Assembly: GCF_015207605.1 (NCBI RefSeq)
Contig: NZ_JADEWO010000044.1
Location: forward strand, 1-56,994
Reading direction: 5' to 3'
DNA length: 56,994 bases
Origin: Oculatella sp. LEGE 06141
GTDB lineage: Bacteria > Cyanobacteriota > Cyanobacteriia > Elainellales > Elainellaceae
The notes beneath the pieces are model-generated. The model made no database searches. It saw nothing but the letters and a program-made list of their open reading frames with translations, and was not told the origin of the DNA. This document shows positions 21,501-29,215 of this stretch, piece after piece. Both the position numbers and the translations under genes were made by a program. Position 1 is the stretch's first letter. The number at the start of each line of letters is the position of its first letter.

Positions 21501-22814
21501 CGCATCCACTTCCTGCACCGAAACAATCATCCGTTTCCACGGCCCAATGCCATCAGCATAGGTGGCAACTTCTTGTAACCCTTCTGGAGTGCGAAGATCG
21601 GCATAGGTACGCGAGTCACCATTGACAACAAAATCGTACGGACTGATTTCAATTAGGGAACCATCTGGATTAACATCAAATGCGTCATAGAGTTGCACCA
21701 GCGGAATATCGGTCTTCTGGTTCAATTCCTTCAGGTTGCTAACTTCAAAGGATTGGATAAAGACGCGATCGGGATCGGTAAAGTCCGTTGCTTCCAGCGT
21801 ATTGAGCAGAGGTTCTTCGAGCGACAGGCCGAGGCGATCGTGAAAGGTTGGGTGCTTCGTTTCGGGATAAATGCCGACCTTACGTCCGGTGTCTTGCTCC
21901 ACCTGCTGAACGAGATTAATGACCTCTTCAAAGGTGGGAATCTCGAACACACCATTAAATGCCTGGGTGCGAAAGTCCTGCGGCATAATCGCTCGCAGTG
22001 TCTTGATCTCTGCCAGGGTAAAGTCGGACGCAAAGTAGTCTTCGACCTCTACACCATCCAGGATTTTCGTAGTTTTGCGATCGGCAAATTCAGGACGACT
22101 AGCAACGTCAGTTGTGCCACCTAACATCGGCTCATGGCGAGCAATTAACACACCGTCTTTGGTTGAAACCAAATCCGGTTCAATGAAATCAGCCCCACGC
22201 TCGATCGCCAGCTTGTAAGCTTCCAGTGTATGCTCTGGTAATTCACCACTGGCTCCCCGATGCCCAATCACAAGGGGTGGTTCTCCGGTCAGTGTATTCA
22301 GGTTTACCGGGTTGGGTGTAGAAATAGGAGCATCCAGTAGCTTCCCAGTGGCGTCGAAGTGGAGCAAAAAAGGCCCAAATTCTTCGCCAACCCAAAGCGT
22401 GCCATCCGCTGCAACGACAAAGGATTCAATGTCAAAATCAGCTCCAGTCAACAGGCGATCGCCTGTTCCTTCATTGGTAATTTCAAACCCGATCTTTTTG
22501 TCCGGATCGCGTAGTTGAATGAAGCGTTCAACCTCAGCGCCGCTGCCTGGAGCATCAGCACCCTGAAAACCAGGATTGACTTTATAAATTCGCAGCAGAT
22601 AATCCGCACTATTGTTCTTGGCACCAAAGCCGTTATCAGACAGGAACCAAACGCTCTCCCCATCAGCAAACTGAACGCCGCTAAAGCCCTGTACAGGTTG
22701 TCCTGGAAAAGGTCCTGTGCGATCGTTGGCAGAGATACCATTTCCAGCCGGGGGGCCTTCAGCAAATGTGTCTGCTGGAATCGATGCAAAGCCTTTGAGG
22801 GTTGTGTCAGACAT
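18516..22814 (-). CDS. Secreted phytase-like / tandem glycerophosphodiester phosphodiesterase / RTX protein
   Basis: The 1432-residue protein has an esterase-like-phytase domain in two parts (residues about 1-178 and 915-1105). Two complete glycerophosphodiester phosphodiesterase (GDPD) domains lie between them (about 181-530 and 556-905). Each GDPD has GHRGASG, an EHT segment, IEPDL and RHEP, the metal and catalytic residues of the family. Each also carries an EF-hand/dockerin-like loop ([13 protein letters not shown] at 440-452; [15 protein letters not shown] at 821-835). The C terminus (about 1255-1315) holds GGxGxDxL-type RTX calcium-binding repeats and an acidic tail, so export is by type I secretion without a Sec signal. 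It should release phosphate or glycerol phosphate outside the cell. AGAAG precedes the ATG. The next upstream gene is an RTX alkaline phosphatase. Confidence 0.92.
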   Translation of the reverse strand: MSDTTLKGFASIPADTFAEGPPAGNGISANDRTGPFPGQPVQGFSGVQFADGESVWFLSDNGFGAKNNSADYLLRIYKVNPGFQGADAPGSGAEVERFIQLRDPDKKIGFEITNEGTGDRLLTGADFDIESFVVAADGTLWVGEEFGPFLLHFDATGKLLDAPISTPNPVNLNTLTGEPPLVIGHRGASGELPEHTLEAYKLAIERGADFIEPDLVSTKDGVLIARHEPMLGGTTDVASRPEFADRKTTKILDGVEVEDYFASDFTLAEIKTLRAIMPQDFRTQAFNGVFEIPTFEEVINLVQQVEQDTGRKVGIYPETKHPTFHDRLGLSLEEPLLNTLEATDFTDPDRVFIQSFEVSNLKELNQKTDIPLVQLYDAFDVNPDGSLIEISPYDFVVNGDSRTYADLRTPEGLQEVATYADGIGPWKRMIVSVQEVDADGDGQADDLNGDGVINDADKVTTAPTTLIQDAHDAGLLVHPYTFRNEDRYLASDYSGSPEREFEQFINLGVDGYFTDFPGTGDLVRDQITSPVVRSPQNPDVLRTTEFNTLDGNAPIVIGHRGASGDRPEHTLAAYKKAIADGADFIEPDLVVTKDGVLIARHEPMLAVLNADGSLNTTDTSTDIYLRPEFADRKTTKVLDGRSVTGWFAEDFTLAEIKTVNAIERIPGLRGTRFNNDGLKVPTLDEVIDLVQQVEQETGRSIGIYPETKHPTFFAAQGYNTSQLLVDTLVAQQFTDPTRVFIQSFEVANLKELQTTLMPNAGVDVPLVQLFGGSGQPYDFVVSGDPRTYDDLSTPAGLAEIATYAAGVGPNKQRIVPLATLDRNGDGLPDDLNGDGAISDGDRVLGTPTTLVQDAHTAGLLVHPYTLRNESFFLPADYNGNPIAEYQQLIELGVDGFFTDFPGTGADALGTFINPPDVANLGGSKGFEGLASNPGKTTLYPLLEGTVVGDPAGALRIYEFDVASQQYQGLVGYYNLENPEHAIGDFAVINDNEYLVIERDQNQADAAQFKKIFKVDFSQRDANGFVAKEEVADLLNIQDPDDLNGDGSTTFDLPFQTIENVLVVDSNTILVANDNNYPFSVGRPPAIDNNEIILLQLDQPLNLDPRVGLAGLSVKSFEGLGGQKTFEMSQDETAVIDHFGSIGRGVQPSASNLAELDTLQFTGDNLTAQNLLLAQVGNHVELTFEGVAETTVVLTNVSLDSLDNLRQQTGASVNAGNILFDGQLQVQDSFDVFDSEGNYNRIWNRDSVTFLNDLNNTINGFNYSNDVINGQGGDDRINGLSGDDLIRGGMGNDQLLGNEGDDRLNGGSGDDLLAGGEGADSFIYATGKPFASLDVGRDTIADFVSQTDKIVLDTTTFAALNQTGTGFSIVNEFAVVSSNADAARSSALIVYNSANGNLFYNENKGATGLGSGGLFATLAGAPVLAANDVVIQS

Positions 22815-23145
22815 AATTCTTCTGGAGTGGTGAATGGATGAACGCCTGATTGACTGACAATTGTGCTGGAAGCCTTATTGCTTCGCTCGGTTGCCCAAAC
22901 AACACATGGATTAAATCACATCAGTTCATTGAAATGGACTGAACGCTTTACCCGGTCAGCTTGAGAGGGCACCAGGCTGATACCAGGAAGTTGATTTTGA
23001 AGCAACTGTCGCGGCGAGTTAAATTGACAGTCAACCAGAGAAAAAGAGCCTGCAACGAACATGGCTCATCTAACAATTCAGATTCAATACAGTTCCCTAC
23101 CTCACCGTTATAGAGATAAGGAACTGTAATAGTTAGAACAAAGAG
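22815..23145. other. Intergenic region between the two RTX phosphoesterase genes
   Basis: No gene is recognised. I searched for tandem Pho-box-like repeats (CTTAACCT type) on the minus strand and did not find a convincing set. Confidence 0.4.
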
Positions 23146-25434
23146 TTAAGCAAAAGCAAAACTGCTGCTGTCTAATGTTCCGGCCTGTACTCCTTCGAGG
23201 ACGGCGATCGCCAGGTTCGGTTGACCTGAAGCAATAATCCGGGTATCAGATCCACTCTGTACAAGAGTTAAATCCTCAAACCCTGAGACATCAGACAGCC
23301 CTGCAAACCCGATTACATCCTCTCCAGCCTGGAAGTCGGTAATAAAGGTCGCACTATTAGGCAAACTGCCATACGCCAGCCAGAACTGGTCATTCCCCTC
23401 GCCCCCGGTCAAGGTGTTACCACCGTTACCGGCAAAGAGAGCATCGTCTCCGTTGTCTCCCACCAGCAGATCATTGATGCCACCAATCAATGTGTCATTA
23501 CCATCACGGCCATAAACCCGATTACCACCCGTAGTGGTTGAAGCATCGAAGAGATCATCGCGTTCCGTACCAAAGATCACTTCATTGCTGCCTGCCACTA
23601 CGGTAGGAATTCCTGCTGACGCAAAGCGGAAAGGCGAGGCTAGTTCTTCAGTACTATCTGCCTCAAGCGCAAGAGGCACAGGGGGTTGCTGAACGGGTGC
23701 TGCACCTTCTGTTACAGCAGCATACATGGTTTGGTAGATGTGAACTTGATCAACTAACCCTTCGATTCCAGGGACTTCTGTTCCGTATGCTTCATATCCC
23801 TGCCCAACAAGACCGTCGAGGACTTCGGAGCCACTGCCCTGGTAATATACCGGAACAGGACGATTGGTGTGAGATCCCCAGCCATACTTAATCTCAGAGT
23901 CAGAACCAAAGTAATGTCCAGCATCCTCTGGTGTATGTTCCTCGTACGTCAGCGCTTGCGCCCCTTTCTGCCGCAATAGCTCTGGGTAGTTCTCGTTAAG
24001 CGTTAGATAATGGTCGTGGTCAGCCGTGACAATTAGCAGGTTGTCTTCCCAGCCACCATTGTTTCCGATCCAATCGACAACAGAGCCAACGGCGCGATCG
24101 AACTCCAACGTAGTGCCGATCAAATTGTCGAGGTTATCATCATGTAAACTCCAGTCAATATCTCCACCTTCAACCATCAGCCAGAAGCCGTCTGGATCAT
24201 CTTCCAGCACGTCAAGCGCGGCAGTGGTGAGATCGGTAAGAGTCGGGTTCTCGTCGCGTTCTGTAGCAATAAACTGCTCATCGGTTTCCCCAGGAGCCAG
24301 CGGGCGATCGGTATCAGGTTCAGGAATCTGGTCTGCCGCATCCCCTGATGTGGAAGTGAACAGCGAAAACTGATCTAACCCTGCAAAGTCGTAATCTCCA
24401 TTGGCACTCGAAACGGGTAAATTCCCATTCTGTCCCCGCGCCCCATACAGCCCCAGAAGCCTTTCCCCTGCTTCAGGATCAATTTCTGAAGCCGTTTCTA
24501 GCAATGTGCTGGCGGCATCTGGCCCCCGTTCTAAGAAGGAATAGCCATAGATGTTGCTGTTCGGATTGTTACTGAGTTCGTTATACGTTGTCTCAGTGAT
24601 ATAGGTAAAATCGGGTTCAACACCATCTGGCAAAGCGGCTTCAGCCACTGTAGATAGGGGATGCCCACCGCCTAACAAGACAGTCGGCTGATAAACCCGC
24701 AGTTCTTGTTGCAGGATGTTATCTAGTCCTGGAAACTCACCATCATACTTACCGCGACGGTTCACGTTGGCTGCTGCCGCCGCCGGAGTGGCATGATCAA
24801 TCGGCACTGAAGAAACCAGTCCGGTGGATTTGCCTAACTCATTGGCAGAAGTCAAGATCGTCTCTAGAGGTTGCTCAAAAATATCTACGCCAACCGCATT
24901 GTTGTAGCTCTTAACGCCCGTGTAGAGGGTGGTTGCGGTATTTGCAGAATCGGGATAGCTCGCCTTGATGTATTCCGGATCATTACCCGCTATCCAGGGA
25001 AGTGCTCCCCCTTGCTCTGGATCATAGCCAACCAAATTGCCTTGGGCACCTTCTACTGTGGCACCGCCATCCGGCCTTGTGCCTGGGTTAAAGGCTGGAT
25101 CAAACTCAAAACCAGGACGAATGGGATTAGCACCCGTTGCAGGGGCACCTGGAGGTGGAGGGGTAGGCCCTGTCACCAGTTCATCACTGTTTAGCAGTGC
25201 TGAGTTTCCAGTGCTGAATCTGCCAGCTTGATTTGCAATAGTAGTGCCATAGGTTGTAGCAAGAGCATAGTTGTCTAACTGCTGAAAGTTGAGTCCTTCG
25301 CCCTTACCTTCTATGTAGAAATCATTGAGCTGATTGCCAGATTGACCCTCTTGAATTTGCTTGGCGATCGCAGCAGCACGGGCAGGTTCCCAGCCCATTC
25401 CATCGCCAATCATGATAATGACGTTCTTAGCCAT
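23146..25434 (-). CDS. Extracellular alkaline phosphatase with RTX repeats
   Basis: The 762-residue protein starts directly with the alkaline phosphatase core. It shows NVIIMIGDGMG with metal ligand Asp11, the phosphorylated serine in YPDSANTATTLYTGVKSYN (Ser163), VPIDHATPAAAA, VEGGDIDWSLHDDN, VTADHDH and the late WGSHTNRPVPVY metal histidine. A C-terminal region (about 640-720) has RTX-type repeats (GRDGNDTLIGG, GGEGNDQF) and a hydrophobic/acidic end. There is no Sec signal peptide, consistent with type I secretion. It hydrolyses phosphomonoesters to supply phosphate. The phytase/GDPD gene lies downstream on the same strand 331 bases away. Phosphate control is expected from function, but no clear Pho box is visible. 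Confidence 0.93.
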   Translation of the reverse strand: MAKNVIIMIGDGMGWEPARAAAIAKQIQEGQSGNQLNDFYIEGKGEGLNFQQLDNYALATTYGTTIANQAGRFSTGNSALLNSDELVTGPTPPPPGAPATGANPIRPGFEFDPAFNPGTRPDGGATVEGAQGNLVGYDPEQGGALPWIAGNDPEYIKASYPDSANTATTLYTGVKSYNNAVGVDIFEQPLETILTSANELGKSTGLVSSVPIDHATPAAAAANVNRRGKYDGEFPGLDNILQQELRVYQPTVLLGGGHPLSTVAEAALPDGVEPDFTYITETTYNELSNNPNSNIYGYSFLERGPDAASTLLETASEIDPEAGERLLGLYGARGQNGNLPVSSANGDYDFAGLDQFSLFTSTSGDAADQIPEPDTDRPLAPGETDEQFIATERDENPTLTDLTTAALDVLEDDPDGFWLMVEGGDIDWSLHDDNLDNLIGTTLEFDRAVGSVVDWIGNNGGWEDNLLIVTADHDHYLTLNENYPELLRQKGAQALTYEEHTPEDAGHYFGSDSEIKYGWGSHTNRPVPVYYQGSGSEVLDGLVGQGYEAYGTEVPGIEGLVDQVHIYQTMYAAVTEGAAPVQQPPVPLALEADSTEELASPFRFASAGIPTVVAGSNEVIFGTERDDLFDASTTTGGNRVYGRDGNDTLIGGINDLLVGDNGDDALFAGNGGNTLTGGEGNDQFWLAYGSLPNSATFITDFQAGEDVIGFAGLSDVSGFEDLTLVQSGSDTRIIASGQPNLAIAVLEGVQAGTLDSSSFAFA

Positions 25435-25932
25435 AACTAAGTATTAATCCTGCTTAAAGAGAGAAGCGAGTTACTACAGCAGAACGAGCTGCCCTAGACA
25501 CTCTCCCACGGAGACCTTAAGAACTGCCCATTGTTTAGATTAAGGAGAATTTAGATTCCGTCGCCACAAAGTAATGAGAGGGTAAAGGCGCGATCGTCCT
25601 ATTCAAGCATGAGAGAACGCACCAGTACGATGATCTGATTTCTTGACGATAGACAGGTTTTTCGCGCCAAATGTGCGTTGCCGAACACAGAAATGATTCA
25701 CAGACACTTATTTCTGCCGCAGAGGAACAATGCCGTATCCCTACAACATTCATATTTCCAATGGGCAATATCCCCAGCGTGCCATTGGTTGTCGCAGAGG
25801 GTATTCAATTATGTAAACAGCCATTGTAATTGGGCTTACCTGAACGAGTGGCGTTAGTTCATGGGGTCAATAGACTTGCTATAGTCAAAACCTGGTGGAA
25901 AAAAAGGTGATGAGAAATGTGTTCTAGCTTGA
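25435..25932. other. Intergenic region without recognised genes
   Basis: It contains the promoters of the alkaline phosphatase (minus) and thioesterase (plus) genes. A 77-residue minus-strand frame inside it has an unlikely composition and I do not accept it. CTTAATCT- and CTTAAGGT-like half sites occur on the minus strand near 25550 and 25520 but are not correctly spaced. Confidence 0.4.
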
Positions 25933-26358
25933 ATGGTGACTATGCAGACAATTAGCTTTGAACTGGAGGTTTATTCCTATCAAATTGATTTCATTGGTCA
26001 TGTTAATAACACGGTCTATGTTCAGTGGATGGAGATAGGCCGTACCAAACTGCTACAAGCGATCGGGCTACCCACCCACGAAATTTTTAAGCAGGGGTTT
26101 GTTCCCGTGCTGGTTCACACAACCATTGCCTACAAATCTCCGTTGTATTTGGGCGATCGCGTGCAGGTAGAGATGTGGTTAACAGAATTGAAAAATGCCT
26201 CTGCTGTGATGCAATTTCGGTTCTACAACGAACAGCATACGCTTGCAGCAGAAGGGTTTCAAAAAGGATTGTTTGCCGATCGCCAGACCATGCGACCTCG
26301 ACGGCTACTCCCGGCAGAACGAGCATTGTTTCTCCCCTATCTCCACCTGGCTACTTAG
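25933..26358 (+). CDS. Hotdog-fold acyl-CoA thioesterase (4HBT/YbgC family)
   Basis: A 141-residue single-domain hotdog protein. The catalytic region IDFIGHVNNTVYVQWMEIGR has the family pattern (D-x-x-G-H-V-N-N...Y-x-x-W-x-E), and the core continues with VLVHTTIAYKSPLYLGDRVQVEMWL. It should hydrolyse an acyl-CoA or acyl-ACP; the substrate cannot be read. In cyanobacteria one such enzyme serves phylloquinone synthesis, but this protein does not obviously match it. There are two ATGs three codons apart (25933 and 25942); homologues favour the second, MQTISFELE. No operon partners are close. Confidence 0.9.
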   Translation: MVTMQTISFELEVYSYQIDFIGHVNNTVYVQWMEIGRTKLLQAIGLPTHEIFKQGFVPVLVHTTIAYKSPLYLGDRVQVEMWLTELKNASAVMQFRFYNEQHTLAAEGFQKGLFADRQTMRPRRLLPAERALFLPYLHLAT

Positions 26359-26500
26359 GCACTCGTGGTTCTCTCAGGATTGACAGGGCAAATGGTTAAC
26401 TGGCAGCACTCATCGGCTGATATAACTTGAGTGGAGGTATCCCAATGGAACCGTAAATCTTCATCTGCAAGGTAGAAAGACTTACCCTTTCTTCCTCTAA

Positions 26501-26642
26501 GAGGGTGTTTGAAAAGTATCTTTTACGTCTCGGTAGGGGCGAAGCATTCGAATCAGGATGGCTGGAACAACCGAGACATTGTCTACCGAATGCTTCGCCC
26601 CTACACCTATCGGGTAACTAATCAAACTTTTAAAACATCCTC
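26501..26642. mobile_element. MITE-like element, 142 bp, with terminal and internal inverted repeats
   Basis: The ends match as inverted repeats over 17 bases with two mismatches (GAGGGTGTTTGAAAAGT at the left, GAGGATGTTTTAAAAGT on the other strand at the right). A TAA triplet flanks both sides as a likely target duplication. Inside, an 18-bp perfect inverted repeat (26533-26550 with 26587-26604) would fold into a long hairpin. There is no coding capacity. End sequence and a 3-bp TNA-type target suggest mobilisation by an IS5-like transposase; this is an inference from general knowledge. Confidence 0.72.
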
Positions 26643-26696
26643 TAACCTTTTTCCTACTCCAACCACCAGTAGGCTCACTCTCGCATCAGCGTAACA

Positions 26697-26732
26697 GTGT
26701 AATGGCTGTACTAATCAATACAACCATTACAC
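26697..26732. terminator. 14-bp hairpin downstream of the minus-strand small gene
   Basis: Bases 26697-26710 pair with 26719-26732 with one mismatch and an 8-base loop. It lies about 80 bases beyond the stop of the gene at 26811 on the minus strand. No T run follows on either strand, so a terminator role is tentative. Confidence 0.45.
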
Positions 26733-26810
26733 AGCACTCTTGATATAGCCTGACCGTACTGGGTCAGCGAGAGATTGCCCGAAACAGGATACAGCGTGAT
26801 ACCAGCGTGC

Positions 26811-27014
26811 TTACTTCAGCACCCGCGTCACTCTAACATCATATTCAGTCGCTCTAGGGTAATCGCTTCTAACTTGCCCCAGGACGCGGTTATCTGCTTT
26901 GGCTTTCGTCTCGGCATCAATTTCGTAGCGTGCTGTTGCAATGCGAGCCTGGTTACTGGTCGATTCAAAGTATTCTTTGATATCAACATAAACCTCGTAA
27001 GTATGAACCATCAT
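26811..27014 (-). CDS. Small conserved-looking hypothetical protein
   Basis: A 67-residue protein starting MMVHTYEVYVDIKEYFESTS and ending VRVTRVLK. It has a beta-alpha-beta pattern, many charged residues and no membrane segment. The ribosome site is excellent: AGAGGAGGTCC ends directly before the ATG-ATG start, which makes this a real gene despite its length. I do not recognise the family. It stands alone on the minus strand and is followed by a hairpin at 26697-26732. Confidence 0.75.
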   Translation of the reverse strand: MMVHTYEVYVDIKEYFESTSNQARIATARYEIDAETKAKADNRVLGQVRSDYPRATEYDVRVTRVLK

Positions 27015-27349
27015 GGACCTCCTCTTTGAGTATCACAAACGATGGGAACACGTTCAGTATATGAAGCGACACAGGAACCGATCGCCACGCAATTACAATT
27101 CGTCATGATTATCTACATCTCATTTCAAACACCACATTGTTTAAAACAAAAGCGATCGCCAGCACTGAAACTCAGCCTGAAAAAGGCATTGATAGACAAT
27201 AGCGTGATGTCTGAAAGCGATCGCCCAATTTCCAATCGGGATAGCCTCAGCAAACGAGACAGCAAGCGCCCCTTTTGTGGCACGTTAACCACTTAAGTTA
27301 CACAATTTAATGTAAAGCCAATGGACTTGAACTTGAATCATTGAACTAG
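27015..27349. other. Intergenic region without recognised genes
   Basis: Two HIP1 octamers occur here. An 84-codon plus-strand frame runs through it, but it lacks a ribosome site and has random-looking composition, so I do not call it. Confidence 0.4.
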
Positions 27350-27988
27350 ATGAAACTTAACATTTTAAAAGTGTTGCGATGGGTTTTGATCGGCCTTCTG
27401 TTTGTAGCGGTTATTGGACTCATTAATCAGGTTGGCCTCCAGCGAATCCGAGATCAGGTTGATCAATTTGGCATTTGGGCACCTGCCGTTGTCTTTGGGT
27501 TGCGTTTTACCAGTGTCATTGTGCCAATTCTGCCAGGAACAGCCTATGCGGTTTTAGCAGGAGGACTGTTTGGATTTGCTCAGGGATTGCTGATCGTTGC
27601 CCTGGCTGATTTAGCCTCCTGTACGTTCAATTTCTACATTGCCCGTCGATATGGACGCGGTTTAGTAGAACGGTTTGTTGGGCAACAATTCATGGATAAG
27701 GTCGATCGCCTTGGCCGACGGCATTTAGAACGAAACGTTTTTCTGATGATGGGCCTGTTAATGACCGGGCTGTTTGATTTTGTAGCCTACGCTGTAGGGC
27801 TAACTCAAACACGCTGGCAAACCTATTTATTAGCTCTGCTCGTCAGTATCCTGGTTGCCAAACCGCTATGGGTTGCGGCAGGGGCAGGCATCTTTGAGGG
27901 CAGCCAGCTATTTTTGGGGTTTGCCATCCTGGGTGCGTTTGGCATTGGCATCATTACTGCTGTGGTACAGCGTCAACCTAATGAATGA
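27350..27988 (+). CDS. TVP38/TMEM64 family membrane protein
   Basis: A 212-residue protein of the SNARE-associated/VTT domain superfamily, to which DedA also belongs. It has about six hydrophobic segments, an amphipathic re-entrant region with VPILPGTAYAVLAGGLFG, the conserved FYIARRYGRG segment and a late VAKPLWVAAGAG stretch. The fold is that of lipid-scrambling or small-molecule transporters in the cell membrane; the substrate is unknown. The frame begins with a basic MKLNILKVLRW before the first membrane helix, which supports the start. No operon partner is close; a 14-bp tandem repeat follows the gene. Confidence 0.9.
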   Translation: MKLNILKVLRWVLIGLLFVAVIGLINQVGLQRIRDQVDQFGIWAPAVVFGLRFTSVIVPILPGTAYAVLAGGLFGFAQGLLIVALADLASCTFNFYIARRYGRGLVERFVGQQFMDKVDRLGRRHLERNVFLMMGLLMTGLFDFVAYAVGLTQTRWQTYLLALLVSILVAKPLWVAAGAGIFEGSQLFLGFAILGAFGIGIITAVVQRQPNE

Positions 27989-28031
27989 AACGGCTCACAG
28001 CACATTTCACACTCGCTTCGAGTCAGTCAGG

Positions 28032-28087
28032 CTGTGACAAATGGACTGTGATAAATGGACTGTGATAAATGGACTGTGACAAATGTA
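28032..28087. repeat. Four tandem copies of a 14-bp unit
   Basis: Units start at 28032, 28046, 28060 and 28074 with consensus CTGTGAYAAATGGA; the two middle copies are identical and the outer ones differ by one or two bases. It lies in the 194-bp gap after the TVP38 gene. Confidence 0.9.
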
Positions 28088-28182
28088 ATGGTTATGCTGT
28101 GACATTTATCAGATGAGACAAGCTCTCTGCTTCGTTATTTTGAGACTATGCAATCAAGCTCCCAGCCAAAGGATGTTCAAAA

Positions 28183-28596
28183 ATGTCTTTCATTCACCGT
28201 TATCTCCCTGTACCTGCAAACCAATCCCAACGGAACGACAGCCGGGATTTAGATGAAGCGCAAACCCTATCACCGAAACCACTACAACGAACGATTACTG
28301 GCTTTTCCGGCTTGAGTACAGCATGGCTCAACGTTATGAGTGCTGCCAACGTTCAAGCCTTTTTAGAACAGTTTGCGATCGCAGCAGAAGAATCGACCAA
28401 GCTTCAGATTTCGCAGAAGCGCAATCACCAGGGTCAAGACGTTTGGACAGTTTACAACCCCCGCACCGGACGATCCTTGACGTGTTACACAGAAGAAGAG
28501 GTGCAAATCTGGTACAAACAACAGGCTCAAGACCGTGCCAACATCACCAGCGATCGCTCCTGGAATGAATTTGCCGCACACAGATGGAGCCGCTGA
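28183..28596 (+). CDS. Hypothetical protein
   Basis: A 137-residue soluble protein. The first 45 residues are polar and probably disordered. The rest looks folded, with a helix (VQAFLEQFAIAAEES), a beta pair (VWTVYNPRTGRSLTCYT) and a final acidic helix (EEVQIWYKQQAQD). The pattern of a helix followed by a strand-turn-strand with NPRTG resembles a small DUF domain, but I cannot name it. A strong palindromic terminator follows at 28663, so it is monocistronic. Codon use matches the neighbours. Confidence 0.7.
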   Translation: MSFIHRYLPVPANQSQRNDSRDLDEAQTLSPKPLQRTITGFSGLSTAWLNVMSAANVQAFLEQFAIAAEESTKLQISQKRNHQGQDVWTVYNPRTGRSLTCYTEEEVQIWYKQQAQDRANITSDRSWNEFAAHRWSR

Positions 28597-28662
28597 ATCC
28601 TGATGCATCCAGCGTTTCCAATGTCTCCCTCTCTAGCTCAACCCTCTTCTACACAGTTTTAA

Positions 28663-28696
28663 AGGCAGAGGCGATCGCGCGATCGCCTCTGCTTTT
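28663..28696 (+). terminator. Palindromic terminator built from two overlapping HIP1 octamers
   Basis: A 28-bp perfect palindrome (28665-28692) is followed by a TTTT run. The palindrome centre contains GCGATCGC twice, so a HIP1 pair forms the stem. On the other strand AAAA precedes it, so it could also act on minus-strand transcripts entering from 28792. Confidence 0.8.
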
Positions 28697-28791
28697 ACAG
28701 TATCTAGCCCTGGCCATCCATGACCTGATAGAACCTCACACCCAACGATCAACAACCTCATTTCTGGGTGAGAAGTCACTTTGATCCAGTA

Positions 28792-29205
28792 TCATGCCTG
28801 CGAATTAGCCACCTCCATTAAGCATTGCAGCAAGGCACTTGCCATTGGGTGATCAGGATTAAGCTGCTGCGCTTTTTTCCAGGCTGCGATCGCCTTCCCC
28901 AACTCTCCTTGTAATGCCCAAAGTTGTCCAGCCAGGATATGAAAATCGGCATGGTTGAAGTGGAGCGCTAACGCCTGATCATTCCGGCTCATTGCAGTGG
29001 GATAATCACCTGCTTTGAATGCCTGAACGGCCTGCCGATGATGCCAGATGGCCTGGTCGTGAAGGTGAATCAACGGAGACAGATCAACACCACAGCGGCG
29101 GCAAAGAGGGGAAGAAGCGCGGAGCGAGGCGTTGTCTTCATTGCCACTTGGCTTCCGATTTCGTGAGGCGGGATGATAGGTGGCGCGACAAACGGGACAT
29201 TTCAT
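28792..29205 (-). CDS. Zinc-ribbon plus TPR protein (last gene of the Hsp70 operon)
   Basis: The 137-residue protein has an N-terminal split zinc ribbon: CPVC at residues 3-6 and CRRC near 35-38. About two and a half TPR-like helix pairs follow (AVQAFKAGDYPTAMSRNDQAL, LAGQLWALQGELGKAIAAW, then DHPMASALLQCL). TPR units bind peptide tails or partner proteins, and the ribbon probably binds zinc. It starts only 10 bases after the stop of the Hsp70 gene, so it belongs to that operon and may guide clients to the chaperone. Function is inferred from context. Confidence 0.82.
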   Translation of the reverse strand: MKCPVCRATYHPASRNRKPSGNEDNASLRASSPLCRRCGVDLSPLIHLHDQAIWHHRQAVQAFKAGDYPTAMSRNDQALALHFNHADFHILAGQLWALQGELGKAIAAWKKAQQLNPDHPMASALLQCLMEVANSQA

Positions 29206-29215
29206 TGCAATCTAT

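Noticed and set aside
25500-25570. Pho-box-like CTTAA half sites upstream of the alkaline phosphatase
   Set aside because: Only two loose half sites with a spacing that does not fit the 11-bp tandem pattern, and no third repeat.
25535-25768. 77-codon minus-strand open frame
   Set aside because: No ribosome site, unusual Cys/Ser-rich composition and no family resemblance.
27042-27296. 84-codon plus-strand open frame
   Set aside because: No ribosome site and random-looking sequence including two HIP1 octamers.
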